From assembly GCF_041020765.1 (NCBI RefSeq), contig NZ_JBEUEJ010000006.1: 64,000 nt of DNA, one strand, 5' to 3'. Position numbers and translations under genes: made by a program. Under the pieces are notes generated by a model. It saw only the letters and a list, made by a program, of their open reading frames with translations, had not been told where the DNA came from and made no database searches. This DNA is from Kineococcus terrestris (lineage in GTDB: Bacteria; Actinomycetota; Actinomycetes; Actinomycetales; Kineococcaceae). Below are positions 36,996 through 44,393 of the stretch, piece after piece (the stretch's first letter is position 1; each line of letters opens with the position of its first letter).

Positions 36996-38492
36996 GTGGA
37001 CCTGGTCCTGGGTGTGGACGTCGGCACCGGCAGCAGCAAGGGGGTCCTCGCCACCCTCGACGGCCGCGTCGTGCACCGCGCGTCCGTGCCCCACCGCACC
37101 GAGTTCCCCCGCCCCGGCTGGGTCGAGCACGACGCCGACGGCGTCTGGTGGCACGACCTCGTCGTCCTCGCCCGCGAGCTGACCGGGCGGATCGTCGAGA
37201 CGGGCGACCGCGTCGTGGCCGTGTGCGCCTCCGGCATCGGGCCCACCGTCCTGCTGGCCGACGCCGACGGCCGCCCCCTGCGCCCGGCCGTCCTGTACGG
37301 CGTCGACACCCGCGCGGTGGCCGAGGCCGCCGAGCTGGAGGAGCGCTACGGGCGCGAGGACCTGCTGGAGCGCTGCGGGTCCGTCATGTCCTCCCAGGCC
37401 GCCGGCGCGAAGCTGGAGTGGCTGCGCCGGCACGAGCCGGAGGTGTTCTCCCGCGCCCGGTACTTCTTCATGTGCAACTCCTACCTGGCGTTCCGGCTGA
37501 CCGGCGAGTACGTCCTCGACCACCACTCCGCCAGCCAGACCACGCCCCTGTACGACCGGCACACGCGGACGTGGATCGAGGACCGCTGCGCGGAGGTCGC
37601 CCCCGGGCTGCCGGTGCCCGACCTCGTGCACCCGTCCGAGCGGGTCGGGACCGTCACCCGCCAGGCCGCCCGCGAGACCGGCATTCCCGAGGGCACGCCC
37701 GTGGCCGCCGGCACCGTCGACGCGTGGGCGGAGGCCGAGAGCGTCGACGTCGGCGAACCCGGCGACCTCATGGTCATGTACGGCTCCACGACGTTCTTCG
37801 TCGCCGTCACCGACGGCCCGCGCACCCACCCGGCGCTGTGGGGCACGGCCGGGGTGCGGCCGGGGCAGTCGACGTTCGGGGCGGGCATGGCCAGCTCCGG
37901 CAGCGCCGCGGAGTGGTGGCGCACCACGATCGGCTCGCCGGACGTCGCCGAGCTCGTCGAGCGCGCCGCGCAGGTGCCCGCCGGGTCCCACGGGCTGCTC
38001 GCCCTGCCGTACTTCGCCGGCGAGCGCACCCCCTTCGCCGACCCCGACGCCCGCGGCGCCCTCCTCGGCCTGACGCTGCGCACCACGCCCGCCGAGGTGC
38101 ACCGGGCGCTGCTGGAGGCCACCGCGTACGGCGTGCGGCACAACGTGGAGGCGCTCGCGGCCGCCGGCGCGGACGTGCGCCGCGTCGTCGCCGTCGGCGG
38201 CGGGACCGGCTCGGCGCTGTGGCCGCAGATCGTCAGCGACGTCACGGGGCTGGAGCAGGAGGTGCCGGCCGTGCGCATCGGCGCCTCGTTCGGGGACGCC
38301 AAGCTCGCGGCCGTGGCGATCGGCGCGGTCGACGTCGACGCGCGCTGGAACGCCGTGGAGTCGGTGACGCGGCCGCACCCGGACGAGGCGGAGGTGTACG
38401 CGCAGCTGTACCCGGCCTACCGGGAGCTGCACGAGCGCACCGCGGACCTGCAGCACCGGCTCACCGCGCTGGAGCGGGGGACGCGCCGGTGA
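36996..38492 (+). CDS. FGGY family carbohydrate kinase
   Basis: A 498-aa sugar kinase. The N-terminal phosphate motif is LVLGVDVGTGSSKGVLATLDG (residues about 3-23). The middle contains VAAGTVDAWAEAESVDVGEPGDLMVMYGSTTFF. The C-terminal domain has LPYFAGERTPFADPDARGALLGLT and the adenine-binding VVAVGGGTGSALWPQIVSDVTG. FGGY enzymes phosphorylate pentoses, hexoses, polyols or their keto forms; this one is xylulokinase-like, but the substrate is unknown. GTG 36996 is chosen over ATG 36966 because GAGGAGG ends 5 bases before it. Its stop overlaps the next gene's GTG, linking it to a Gfo/Idh/MocA dehydrogenase. Confidence 0.9.
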   Translation: MDLVLGVDVGTGSSKGVLATLDGRVVHRASVPHRTEFPRPGWVEHDADGVWWHDLVVLARELTGRIVETGDRVVAVCASGIGPTVLLADADGRPLRPAVLYGVDTRAVAEAAELEERYGREDLLERCGSVMSSQAAGAKLEWLRRHEPEVFSRARYFFMCNSYLAFRLTGEYVLDHHSASQTTPLYDRHTRTWIEDRCAEVAPGLPVPDLVHPSERVGTVTRQAARETGIPEGTPVAAGTVDAWAEAESVDVGEPGDLMVMYGSTTFFVAVTDGPRTHPALWGTAGVRPGQSTFGAGMASSGSAAEWWRTTIGSPDVAELVERAAQVPAGSHGLLALPYFAGERTPFADPDARGALLGLTLRTTPAEVHRALLEATAYGVRHNVEALAAAGADVRRVVAVGGGTGSALWPQIVSDVTGLEQEVPAVRIGASFGDAKLAAVAIGAVDVDARWNAVESVTRPHPDEAEVYAQLYPAYRELHERTADLQHRLTALERGTRR

Positions 38493-39559
38493 GGCCCGTG
38501 CGCCTCGCGCTGGCCGGTGCCGGGTACCGCGCCGGCATGCACCTGCGGGTGGCCGCCCGGCTGCCGGAGCTCTTCGAGGTGAGCGGGGTGCTGGCCCGCG
38601 GACCGGCCGCGGTGCAGCGCGTCGCGCCGTTCGGGGTCCGCGTGCACGACGGCCTGGAGGACCTGCTGGCCGACCGCCCGGACGTGGTGGTGACCGCGCT
38701 GCCCGCGGGCGAGAACGAGCGCCTGGTCGCCGAGGCCGTCGCCGCGGGCGCCCACGTGCTGTCCGAGACGCCACCGGCCGCCGACCTGGACGGCCTGCGG
38801 CGGCTGTGGGACGCGGTCGGCGCGTCCGGGCGCGTGCACGTGGCCGAGCAGTACCCGTCGGTGCCCTTCAACGCCGCCCGCCGCGCGCTCGTCGAGCGCG
38901 GCCTGCTCGGCGAGGTGACCAGCGTGCAGGTCTCCTCCACCCAGCACCACCACGCGGCGGCCCTCGTGCGCGACCTGCTGGGCCGCCCGACGGGGCCGGT
39001 CGAGGTGCGGGCCGTGGAGCTGACCGCGCCGCTGGCCGACCCGGTGGGCCGCGCCGGCTGGTCCGGCGACGCGACCCCGCGGCCGCTGGCCACGACGATC
39101 GCCGTGCTCGACCTCGGCGACGGCCGCCACGGCCTGTACGACTTCACCGAGACCCAGACCCGCAACCCGCTGCGCGCCCGGCGCACCGTCGTGCGCGGGA
39201 CGCTGGGTGAGGTCGTCGACGAGCGCGTGGTGCGGCTGGTCGACCCGCGCACCGTCGTGGAGTCGGCGCTGGTGCGCCGCCAGACCGGCTGGCACCAGGA
39301 CGTCGAGGGCTTCGCGCTGCAGCACGTGTCCCTGGACGGCGAGGTGCTGTGGCGCAACCCGTTCGCGCCCGCCCGGCTCAACGACGAGGAGGTCGCCGTG
39401 GCGACGGTGCTGCGCAGCGCGGGCGAGCACGCCCGGGGTGGAGGACCGGGCCCGTACCCGCTGGCGCAGGGGGCGCAGGACCACCTGCTCGGCCTGGCGA
39501 TCCGCGAGGCCGCGGCGACCGGGCGGCCCGTGCGCACCGCGCGCGAGGCCTGGAGCTGA
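38489..39559 (+). CDS. Gfo/Idh/MocA family oxidoreductase
   Basis: A 356-aa NAD(P)-dependent sugar dehydrogenase-like protein. The Rossmann start is RLALAGAGYRAGMHLRVAARLPE, followed by VVVTALPAGENERLVAEAVAAGAHVLSETPPAA, where Glu replaces the usual catalytic Lys of the EKP motif (here SETP). That substitution may mean altered or lost chemistry. The C-terminal alpha/beta domain spans about 125-340 with AEQYPSVPFNAARRALVERGLLGEV. It is translationally coupled to the FGGY kinase (GTGA overlap), so both probably act on the same sugar. Its stop codon lies inside a large nested inverted repeat (39557-39645). Confidence 0.87.
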   Translation: MRPVRLALAGAGYRAGMHLRVAARLPELFEVSGVLARGPAAVQRVAPFGVRVHDGLEDLLADRPDVVVTALPAGENERLVAEAVAAGAHVLSETPPAADLDGLRRLWDAVGASGRVHVAEQYPSVPFNAARRALVERGLLGEVTSVQVSSTQHHHAAALVRDLLGRPTGPVEVRAVELTAPLADPVGRAGWSGDATPRPLATTIAVLDLGDGRHGLYDFTETQTRNPLRARRTVVRGTLGEVVDERVVRLVDPRTVVESALVRRQTGWHQDVEGFALQHVSLDGEVLWRNPFAPARLNDEEVAVATVLRSAGEHARGGGPGPYPLAQGAQDHLLGLAIREAAATGRPVRTAREAWS

Positions 39560-39645
39560 CAGCCGGCCTGCGCGACCGGCGCGACACGCCGGTGTCCACG
39601 GCGCGCGGGACGGCGTGTCGCCGTGCACGTGCAGGCCGGCTGTCA
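39557..39645. repeat. Large nested inverted repeat at the 3' end of the Gfo/Idh/MocA gene
   Basis: Outer arms TGACAGCCGGCCTGC (39557-39571) and its exact inverse (39631-39645) are 15 bp. Inside, after 9 bases on each side, sit second arms GCGACACGCCG (39581-39591) and its exact inverse (39611-39621), 11 bp, around a 19-base centre. The left outer arm includes the TGA stop. It is a strong candidate terminator, but the exact symmetry (two perfect stems and equal 9-base interruptions) is more elaborate than a normal hairpin. Confidence 0.8.
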
Positions 39646-39743
39646 GCGGCGGCGGGGACCGGCGCGGCGGCGGTCCGGCCGCCGGAGGGTCCCGCCGGGT
39701 GACGGTGGTTCCCGCCGGGGCCCGCGTGGCGGACACTCGAGGC

Positions 39744-39968
39744 ATGTCACCCCGTGCGAGCGTCCCCCGCCGTCACCTGCCGACCAGCCCGTTCCAGCCG
39801 GCGCCGCCCGCCCCGCGCAGCGAGGAGTTCGCCCCCGGTGACCGCGTGACCCACGACCGCCACGGCATGGGGACCGTCGTCTCCGTCGAGGTGGACGACT
39901 GGTGCACCGTGCGCTTCTCCTCCGGGGAGCTGCGCCGGGTCCCCGGGCTCTCGCTCGGCAAGCTCTGA
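39744..39968 (+). CDS. Small KOW/Tudor-like (SH3-barrel) protein
   Basis: A 74-aa protein. After a Pro-rich N-terminus, residues about 28-70 form a small beta-barrel-like module: EFAPGDRVTHDRHGMGTVVSV then DDWCTVRFSSGELRRVPGLSLGKL. It resembles the SH3-like modules of UvrD/PcrA C-termini and DUF3553-type proteins, and the extension on DinB in this window (DVVHDEHGPGWVQ then RVTVRFEG). A nucleic-acid or polymerase contact role is plausible but unproven. ATG 39744 lies 6 nt after GACACT, suggesting a leaderless start. The 184-base upstream gap is mostly the nested inverted repeat. Confidence 0.7.
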   Translation: MSPRASVPRRHLPTSPFQPAPPAPRSEEFAPGDRVTHDRHGMGTVVSVEVDDWCTVRFSSGELRRVPGLSLGKL

Positions 39969-39970
39969 GC

Positions 39971-39990
39971 CCGGGCCGCGCCGGGCCCGG
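39971..39990. terminator. Bidirectional terminator
   Basis: CCGGGCC (39971-39977) and GGCCCGG (39984-39990) form a 7-bp stem with a 6-nt loop exactly between the stops of two convergent genes. Confidence 0.6.
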
Positions 39991-40299
39991 TCAGCCCCGG
40001 CCGGCGACCGGGGTGCAGAACTCCGCGCGCACGCCGGTGACCAGCTCGCGGACGCGCTCGAGGAACGCCGCAGTGGCGGGGCGCGCCTCGTGGGCGCGGT
40101 GGGCGTCGCGGTCGCGGTAGACCTCGTGGAAGACCCGCGCCAGCGGCTCCTCGTCCACGGTCATCGGGGTGTACACGAGGGTGCCCTCCTCCTCGGCGAG
40201 GATCCCGGGCACGGTGGCGGCGACGAGCTGGTCGAACTCGGCCGCGGCGGCCTCGTCGCGCAGGTCGAACCGGACGACGATGACGAAGGTGCTGTCCAC
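39991..40299 (-). CDS. Antibiotic biosynthesis monooxygenase (ABM) domain protein
   Basis: A 102-aa dimeric ferredoxin-like ABM-family protein: FVIVVRFDLRDEAAAAEFDQLVAATVPGILAEEEGTLVYTPMTVDEEPLARVFHEVYRDRDAHRAHEARP matches the small quinol monooxygenase/YgiN-like pattern, with the characteristic EVYRDRDAHRAH stretch (residues about 59-71). It may act on quinones or be a general stress protein; its substrate is unknown. GTG 40299 has a GACGGT hexamer 6 nt upstream and GGTGGAG overlapping the gap, so either leaderless or ribosome-site initiation is possible. It stands alone, upstream of repeat locus 4. Confidence 0.82.
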   Translation of the reverse strand: MDSTFVIVVRFDLRDEAAAAEFDQLVAATVPGILAEEEGTLVYTPMTVDEEPLARVFHEVYRDRDAHRAHEARPATAAFLERVRELVTGVRAEFCTPVAGRG

Positions 40300-40356
40300 G
40301 GCTCCACCGTCCCACGCCCCCGCCGCGCCCGCCCCGCCACCTCGTCCCACCCCGCC

Positions 40357-40442
40357 GTGATCATGGACGGGTGAACGCTCACCCTTCCGTGATCACCGCG
40401 AGGGGACCGCTGTGATCGTGCTGGGAGTCCCCGCGAGGTCGC
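40357..40442. repeat. Composite palindromic repeat, locus 4 (A-B, diverged)
   Basis: Unit A (40357-40396, 40 bp) starts GTGATCATGGACGGGTGA and ends TTCCGTGATCAC. After 15 bases, unit B (40412-40442, 31 bp) starts GTGATCGTGC and ends GCGAGGTCGC, the most diverged B copy. Its distance to A is wider than elsewhere, and the spacer CGCGAGGGGACCGC resembles the spacer between the two A units of locus 1. It lies between the ABM gene start and the LacI stop. Confidence 0.75.
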
Positions 40443-40456
40443 AGCAGGGGGTGGGG

Positions 40457-41551
40457 TCAGGGCAGGTGGGGGGTGGGCGGGGGCAGGTCGGGGACGGGGC
40501 CGTCGGCCGCGGGGGCGCGGTCGCCGGCGGAGCTGGCGCGCACGACGAGCTGCGGGGCGACGACCACGGTGCGGTGCACGTGGCCGGCCTCGTGGGCGGC
40601 CTCCTCCAGCAGCAGCCGGACGGCCTCCCGTCCCACCTCCTGCCCGGTCAGGTGCACGGACGTCAGCGGCACCGCACCGCCCCAGCCGCGGGTGTCGTAG
40701 TCGCAGCCCATCACGGCGACGTCGCCCGGCACGTCCAGGCCGGCGGCCAGCAGCTCCTGCACGACCGTCATGGCCAGCAGGTCGGTCACGGCGATGACCG
40801 CCCGGGGGCGCCGCCGCGCGGGCATCGAGGCGATCTCCCGGCCGGCGGTCCGCCCGCCGGCGGGCCGCACGTCACCGGTGGCCACCTCCAGCAGGCTCGC
40901 GCGTCCTCCCGCCTCGGCGACGGCGCGGCGCGCCCCGGCGAGCCGGTCGCGCACCGGTTGCAGGCGGACGTGGTTGGCGCCGACGAAGGCCAGGCGCCGG
41001 AACCCCAGCCCGAGCAGGTGCTGCGCGGCCAGGTACCCGACGCGGTCGTTGTCGACGAGGACCGTGCACAGGTCGTCGCGGCCGGTGTCGTAGTTGACGA
41101 GGACGACGGGCGTGCCGTGCCGGCGGGCGCGGTCGACGGTGGCGCCGGGGTCGGCCATGGGGGAGAGCAGGACCCCCGCGACGCGGGTGCGGTCCAGGAA
41201 CTCCAGGTGGGTGGCCTGCAGGTCGTCGTCGTTGTCGCTGTCGGCGGTCAGCAGGGTCGTCCCGCGCGCGTACGCCTCGCGCTGGGCGCCGCGCGCGATC
41301 TCGACGAACAGCGTGTTGCCGAGGTCGGCGACGACGAGGCCGAGGGTGCTGCTGCGGCCGGCGACGAGGGTGCGGGCGTTGGCGTTGGGGGTGAACCCCA
41401 GCTCCTCGATGACGGCCTCGACCTTCTCGCGGGTCGCCGGCCGCACCCGCTCGGGGTGGTTGAGGACGTGGGAGACCGTGCCGACGGACACCCCGGCCCG
41501 GGCGGCCACGTCGGTCACGCTGGGCGTGCGCCGCCCGTCGCTGCTCGGCAC
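40457..41551 (-). CDS. LacI family transcriptional regulator
   Basis: A 364-aa LacI/GalR regulator. The helix-turn-helix SVTDVAARAGVSVGTVSHVLNHPERVRPATREKVEAVIEELGFTPNANARTL (residues about 11-60) and the periplasmic-binding-like sensor domain (STLGLVVADLGNTLFVEIARGA to TSVHLTGQEVGREAV) are complete. It is divergent from the GH78 gene and probably represses it through the operator around 41621. GTG 41551 lies 6 nt after a TACCCT -10 element (minus strand 41563-41558), so the message is probably leaderless. A Pro-rich C-terminal tail is unusual but without assigned role. Confidence 0.92.
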   Translation of the reverse strand: MPSSDGRRTPSVTDVAARAGVSVGTVSHVLNHPERVRPATREKVEAVIEELGFTPNANARTLVAGRSSTLGLVVADLGNTLFVEIARGAQREAYARGTTLLTADSDNDDDLQATHLEFLDRTRVAGVLLSPMADPGATVDRARRHGTPVVLVNYDTGRDDLCTVLVDNDRVGYLAAQHLLGLGFRRLAFVGANHVRLQPVRDRLAGARRAVAEAGGRASLLEVATGDVRPAGGRTAGREIASMPARRRPRAVIAVTDLLAMTVVQELLAAGLDVPGDVAVMGCDYDTRGWGGAVPLTSVHLTGQEVGREAVRLLLEEAAHEAGHVHRTVVVAPQLVVRASSAGDRAPAADGPVPDLPPPTPHLP

Positions 41552-41585
41552 CCGGCGAGGGTACCGACGGGTGCCGCCGGAGGCG

Positions 41586-41632
41586 TTGACACGCCCCGGG
41601 GTCACCCCTAGCGTCGTCGTTGAAGGGTTTCA
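41586..41632 (+). promoter_or_regulatory. Promoter and LacI-type operator of the GH78 gene
   Basis: TTGACA (41586-41591) and TAGCGT (41609-41614) are separated by 17 bp, a full sigma70/HrdB-type promoter. Just downstream, TGAAGGGTTTCA (41621-41632) is an imperfect palindrome with TGAA/TTCA ends, at the expected start site and well placed for repression by the divergent LacI protein. Confidence 0.7.
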
Positions 41633-41677
41633 GAGCCGTCGTTCCGACGGCCCGCGCTCGACGAGGAGACGACCCCG

Positions 41678-44356
41678 GTGACGACCGCCACCACCGCCCC
41701 CACCACCGCCCCCACCACCGACGCCCGCACCGACGTGGTCGTCACCGACCTGCGCGCCGAGCAGCTCGACCCGCCCCTGGGCCTGGGCACCGGGACGCCC
41801 CGGCTGTCGTGGGTCGCGCGCCCCGCCGGGCAGGTGCCCGCCGGCTGGCGGCAGGTCGCCCACGAGGTGCGCGTCGTGCCCGACCCGCCCGCCGGCCCGG
41901 GGCCCGCGCGGGAGAGCGGGCGCACCCCGTCGGCCGACGGCGTGCTCGTCGAGTGGCCGGTCGCGCCGCTGACCTCGCGCGAGCGGGTGCTCGTGCAGGT
42001 GCGCGTGTGGAGCGCCGACGACGAGCGGCCCACCGCCTGGAGCCCGCCGCTGGCCGTGGAGTCCGGGCTGCTGGAGCCGGCCGACTGGACGGCCGTGCCC
42101 GTCGGCCCGGACACCGAGGCCGACCCCGCGCAGGACCACCGCCCCGTCCTGCTGCGCCGGGGTTTCGCCGTCGACGGCGAGGTGGTCCGCGCGCGCCTGC
42201 ACGTGACCGCGCACGGGCTGCTGGAGGCGGAGCTGAACGGCGTCCGCGTCGGCGACGAGGAGCTGGCACCGGGCTGGACCAGCTACCACCACCGGCTGCG
42301 GTACCGCACCCACGACGTGACCGCCCTGGTGCGCGCGGGCGAGAACGTCCTGGGCGCGTGGCTGGCCGACGGCTGGTACCGCGGCAGGTTCGGCATCCGC
42401 GGCGCCAGCCGCAACCTGTACGGCGAGCGCACCGCGCTGCTGGCGCAGCTGGAGGTGGACCTGGCCGACGGCCGCCGCCTCGTCGTGGGCACCCACCCGG
42501 GGACGGGGGAGGACGGGCGCGCGTGGCGGGCCGCGGACAGCCCCGTGCTGGCGGCGAACCTGTACGACGGCGAGACGTACGACGCGCGCGAGGAACTGCC
42601 CGGCTGGAGCGCGCCCGGGTTCGACGACGCGGCGTGGGTCGGCGTGCGCCCGCACGAGCGCGATCCGGCGACCCTCGTGGCGGCGGACGGCCCGCCGGTG
42701 CGCTGCACGCGCGAGCTGCGGCCGGTGGCGGTGCTGACCAGCCCGAGCGGGCGCACCGTCCTGGACTTCGGGCAGAACCTCGCCGGGCGGGTGCGGATCC
42801 GCGTGCGCGGGACCGCGGGGCAGCGGGTGCGGCTGCGGCACGCGGAGGTGCTGCAGGACGGGGAGCTGTTCACCCGGGCGCTGCGCACGGCCGCCGCGAC
42901 CGACGAGTACGTGCTGGCCGGGCGCGGGCAGGAGGTGTGGGAACCCCGGTTCACCGTCCACGGGTTCCGCTACGTGGAGGTGACGGGCTGGCCGGGCGCG
43001 CTCGGCGACGGCGACGTCGTGGCCCGCGTCCTGCACTCGGACACGCGGCGCACCGGGTGGTTCACGTGCTCGGACGCGCGGGTGGAGCGGCTGCACGAGA
43101 ACGTCGTGTGGAGCACGCGCTCGAACTTCCTGGACGTGCCGACGGACTGCCCGCAGCGCGACGAGAGGCTGGGCTGGACCGGCGACATCCAGGTGTTCGC
43201 GCCGACGGCGGCGTTCCTGCACGACGTCGGGGGTTTCCTGTCCTCCTGGCTGGCGGACGTGGCCGCGGAGCAGTTCGAGGACGGCACCGTCCCCTGGTAC
43301 GTGCCGGACGTCCCCGGCGGGGACGTGTGGACGCCGGCGCGCCCGGGCGCGGTGTGGGGCGACGTCGCCGTCCTGACGCCGTGGGTGCTCTACGAGCGCT
43401 ACGGCGACACCGGGGTGCTGGCGCGCCAGTACGACAGCGCGAGGAAGTGGGTGGACCTGGTGGCCCGCCTCGCCGGCCCGGACCGGTTGTGGGACAACGG
43501 GTTCCAGCTCGGCGACTGGCTGGACCCGGCGGCCCCTCCGCACGACCCGGCGGACGCGCGCACCGACCGGTACCTCGTGGCGACGGCGTACTTCGCGCGC
43601 TCGGCGCAGGTGCTGTCGTGGATGGCGGGCGTCCTGGGTCGCGAGGACGACGCGACGTCCTACGACGCGCTGGCGCGCGAGGTGCGCAGCGCGTTCGTCA
43701 AGGCGTACGTCCTGCCGGGCGGGCGGCTGACGAGCGACGCGCAGACGGCGTACGCGCTGGCGGTCGTGTTCGACCTGATGCCCGACGAGGCGTCGCGGCG
43801 GGCCGCGGGCGACCGGCTGGCCGAGCTGGTCGCCGAGGCGGGGCACCGCATCGCCACGGGTTTCGCCGGTGTCAACCTCGTCACCGACGCGCTGTCGCTG
43901 ACCGGCCACGACGACGCCGCCCTGGCGATGCTCACCGAGACCGGCTGCCCGTCCTGGCTGTACCAGGTGCTCATGGGGGCGACGACGACGTGGGAGCGCT
44001 GGGACGGCCTGCTGCCCGACGGCACCCCGAACCCGGGGCAGATGCTGTCGTTCAACCACTACGCGCTCGGTTCGGTGGCCGACTGGGTGCACCGCGCCGT
44101 CGGCGGCCTGGCGCCCGCCGCGCCCGGCTACCGGGAGCTCCTGGTGCGCCCGCGCCCCGGCGCCGGCATCACGTCGGCGTCGGTGCGGCACGAGACCCCG
44201 CACGGCACGGCGGCGGTGTCGTGGCGGGTGCGCGACGGCGTCCTCGCCGTGGACGTGCACGTCCCGCTGGGGGTCAGCGCGGTGCTGGACCTGCCGGGTG
44301 CCGGGCCCAGCCGCGTGGGCGCCGGCTCGCACCACCTGGAGGTGCCGGTCCCCTGA
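41678..44356 (+). CDS. Alpha-L-rhamnosidase, glycoside hydrolase family 78
   Basis: An 892-aa GH78 enzyme that removes terminal L-rhamnose from glycosides by inversion. Domains in order: N-terminal beta domain (LRAEQLDPPLGLGTGTPRLSWVA), the Bac_rhamnosid_N carbohydrate domain (RLHVTAHGLLEAELNGVRVGDEELAPGWTSYHHRLRY), the (alpha/alpha)6 barrel with acid residues in DVPTDCPQRDERLGWTGDIQVFA and a second acid in GATTTWERWDG, and a C-terminal beta domain. There is no signal peptide, so substrates must enter the cell. GTG 41678 has ACGAGGAGA 8 bases upstream. Regulation by the divergent LacI protein is expected. Confidence 0.94.
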   Translation: MTTATTAPTTAPTTDARTDVVVTDLRAEQLDPPLGLGTGTPRLSWVARPAGQVPAGWRQVAHEVRVVPDPPAGPGPARESGRTPSADGVLVEWPVAPLTSRERVLVQVRVWSADDERPTAWSPPLAVESGLLEPADWTAVPVGPDTEADPAQDHRPVLLRRGFAVDGEVVRARLHVTAHGLLEAELNGVRVGDEELAPGWTSYHHRLRYRTHDVTALVRAGENVLGAWLADGWYRGRFGIRGASRNLYGERTALLAQLEVDLADGRRLVVGTHPGTGEDGRAWRAADSPVLAANLYDGETYDAREELPGWSAPGFDDAAWVGVRPHERDPATLVAADGPPVRCTRELRPVAVLTSPSGRTVLDFGQNLAGRVRIRVRGTAGQRVRLRHAEVLQDGELFTRALRTAAATDEYVLAGRGQEVWEPRFTVHGFRYVEVTGWPGALGDGDVVARVLHSDTRRTGWFTCSDARVERLHENVVWSTRSNFLDVPTDCPQRDERLGWTGDIQVFAPTAAFLHDVGGFLSSWLADVAAEQFEDGTVPWYVPDVPGGDVWTPARPGAVWGDVAVLTPWVLYERYGDTGVLARQYDSARKWVDLVARLAGPDRLWDNGFQLGDWLDPAAPPHDPADARTDRYLVATAYFARSAQVLSWMAGVLGREDDATSYDALAREVRSAFVKAYVLPGGRLTSDAQTAYALAVVFDLMPDEASRRAAGDRLAELVAEAGHRIATGFAGVNLVTDALSLTGHDDAALAMLTETGCPSWLYQVLMGATTTWERWDGLLPDGTPNPGQMLSFNHYALGSVADWVHRAVGGLAPAAPGYRELLVRPRPGAGITSASVRHETPHGTAAVSWRVRDGVLAVDVHVPLGVSAVLDLPGAGPSRVGAGSHHLEVPVP

Positions 44357-44393
44357 GGGCTGGCGGATGGACGCCGTGCCGGGGCCCACCCGC

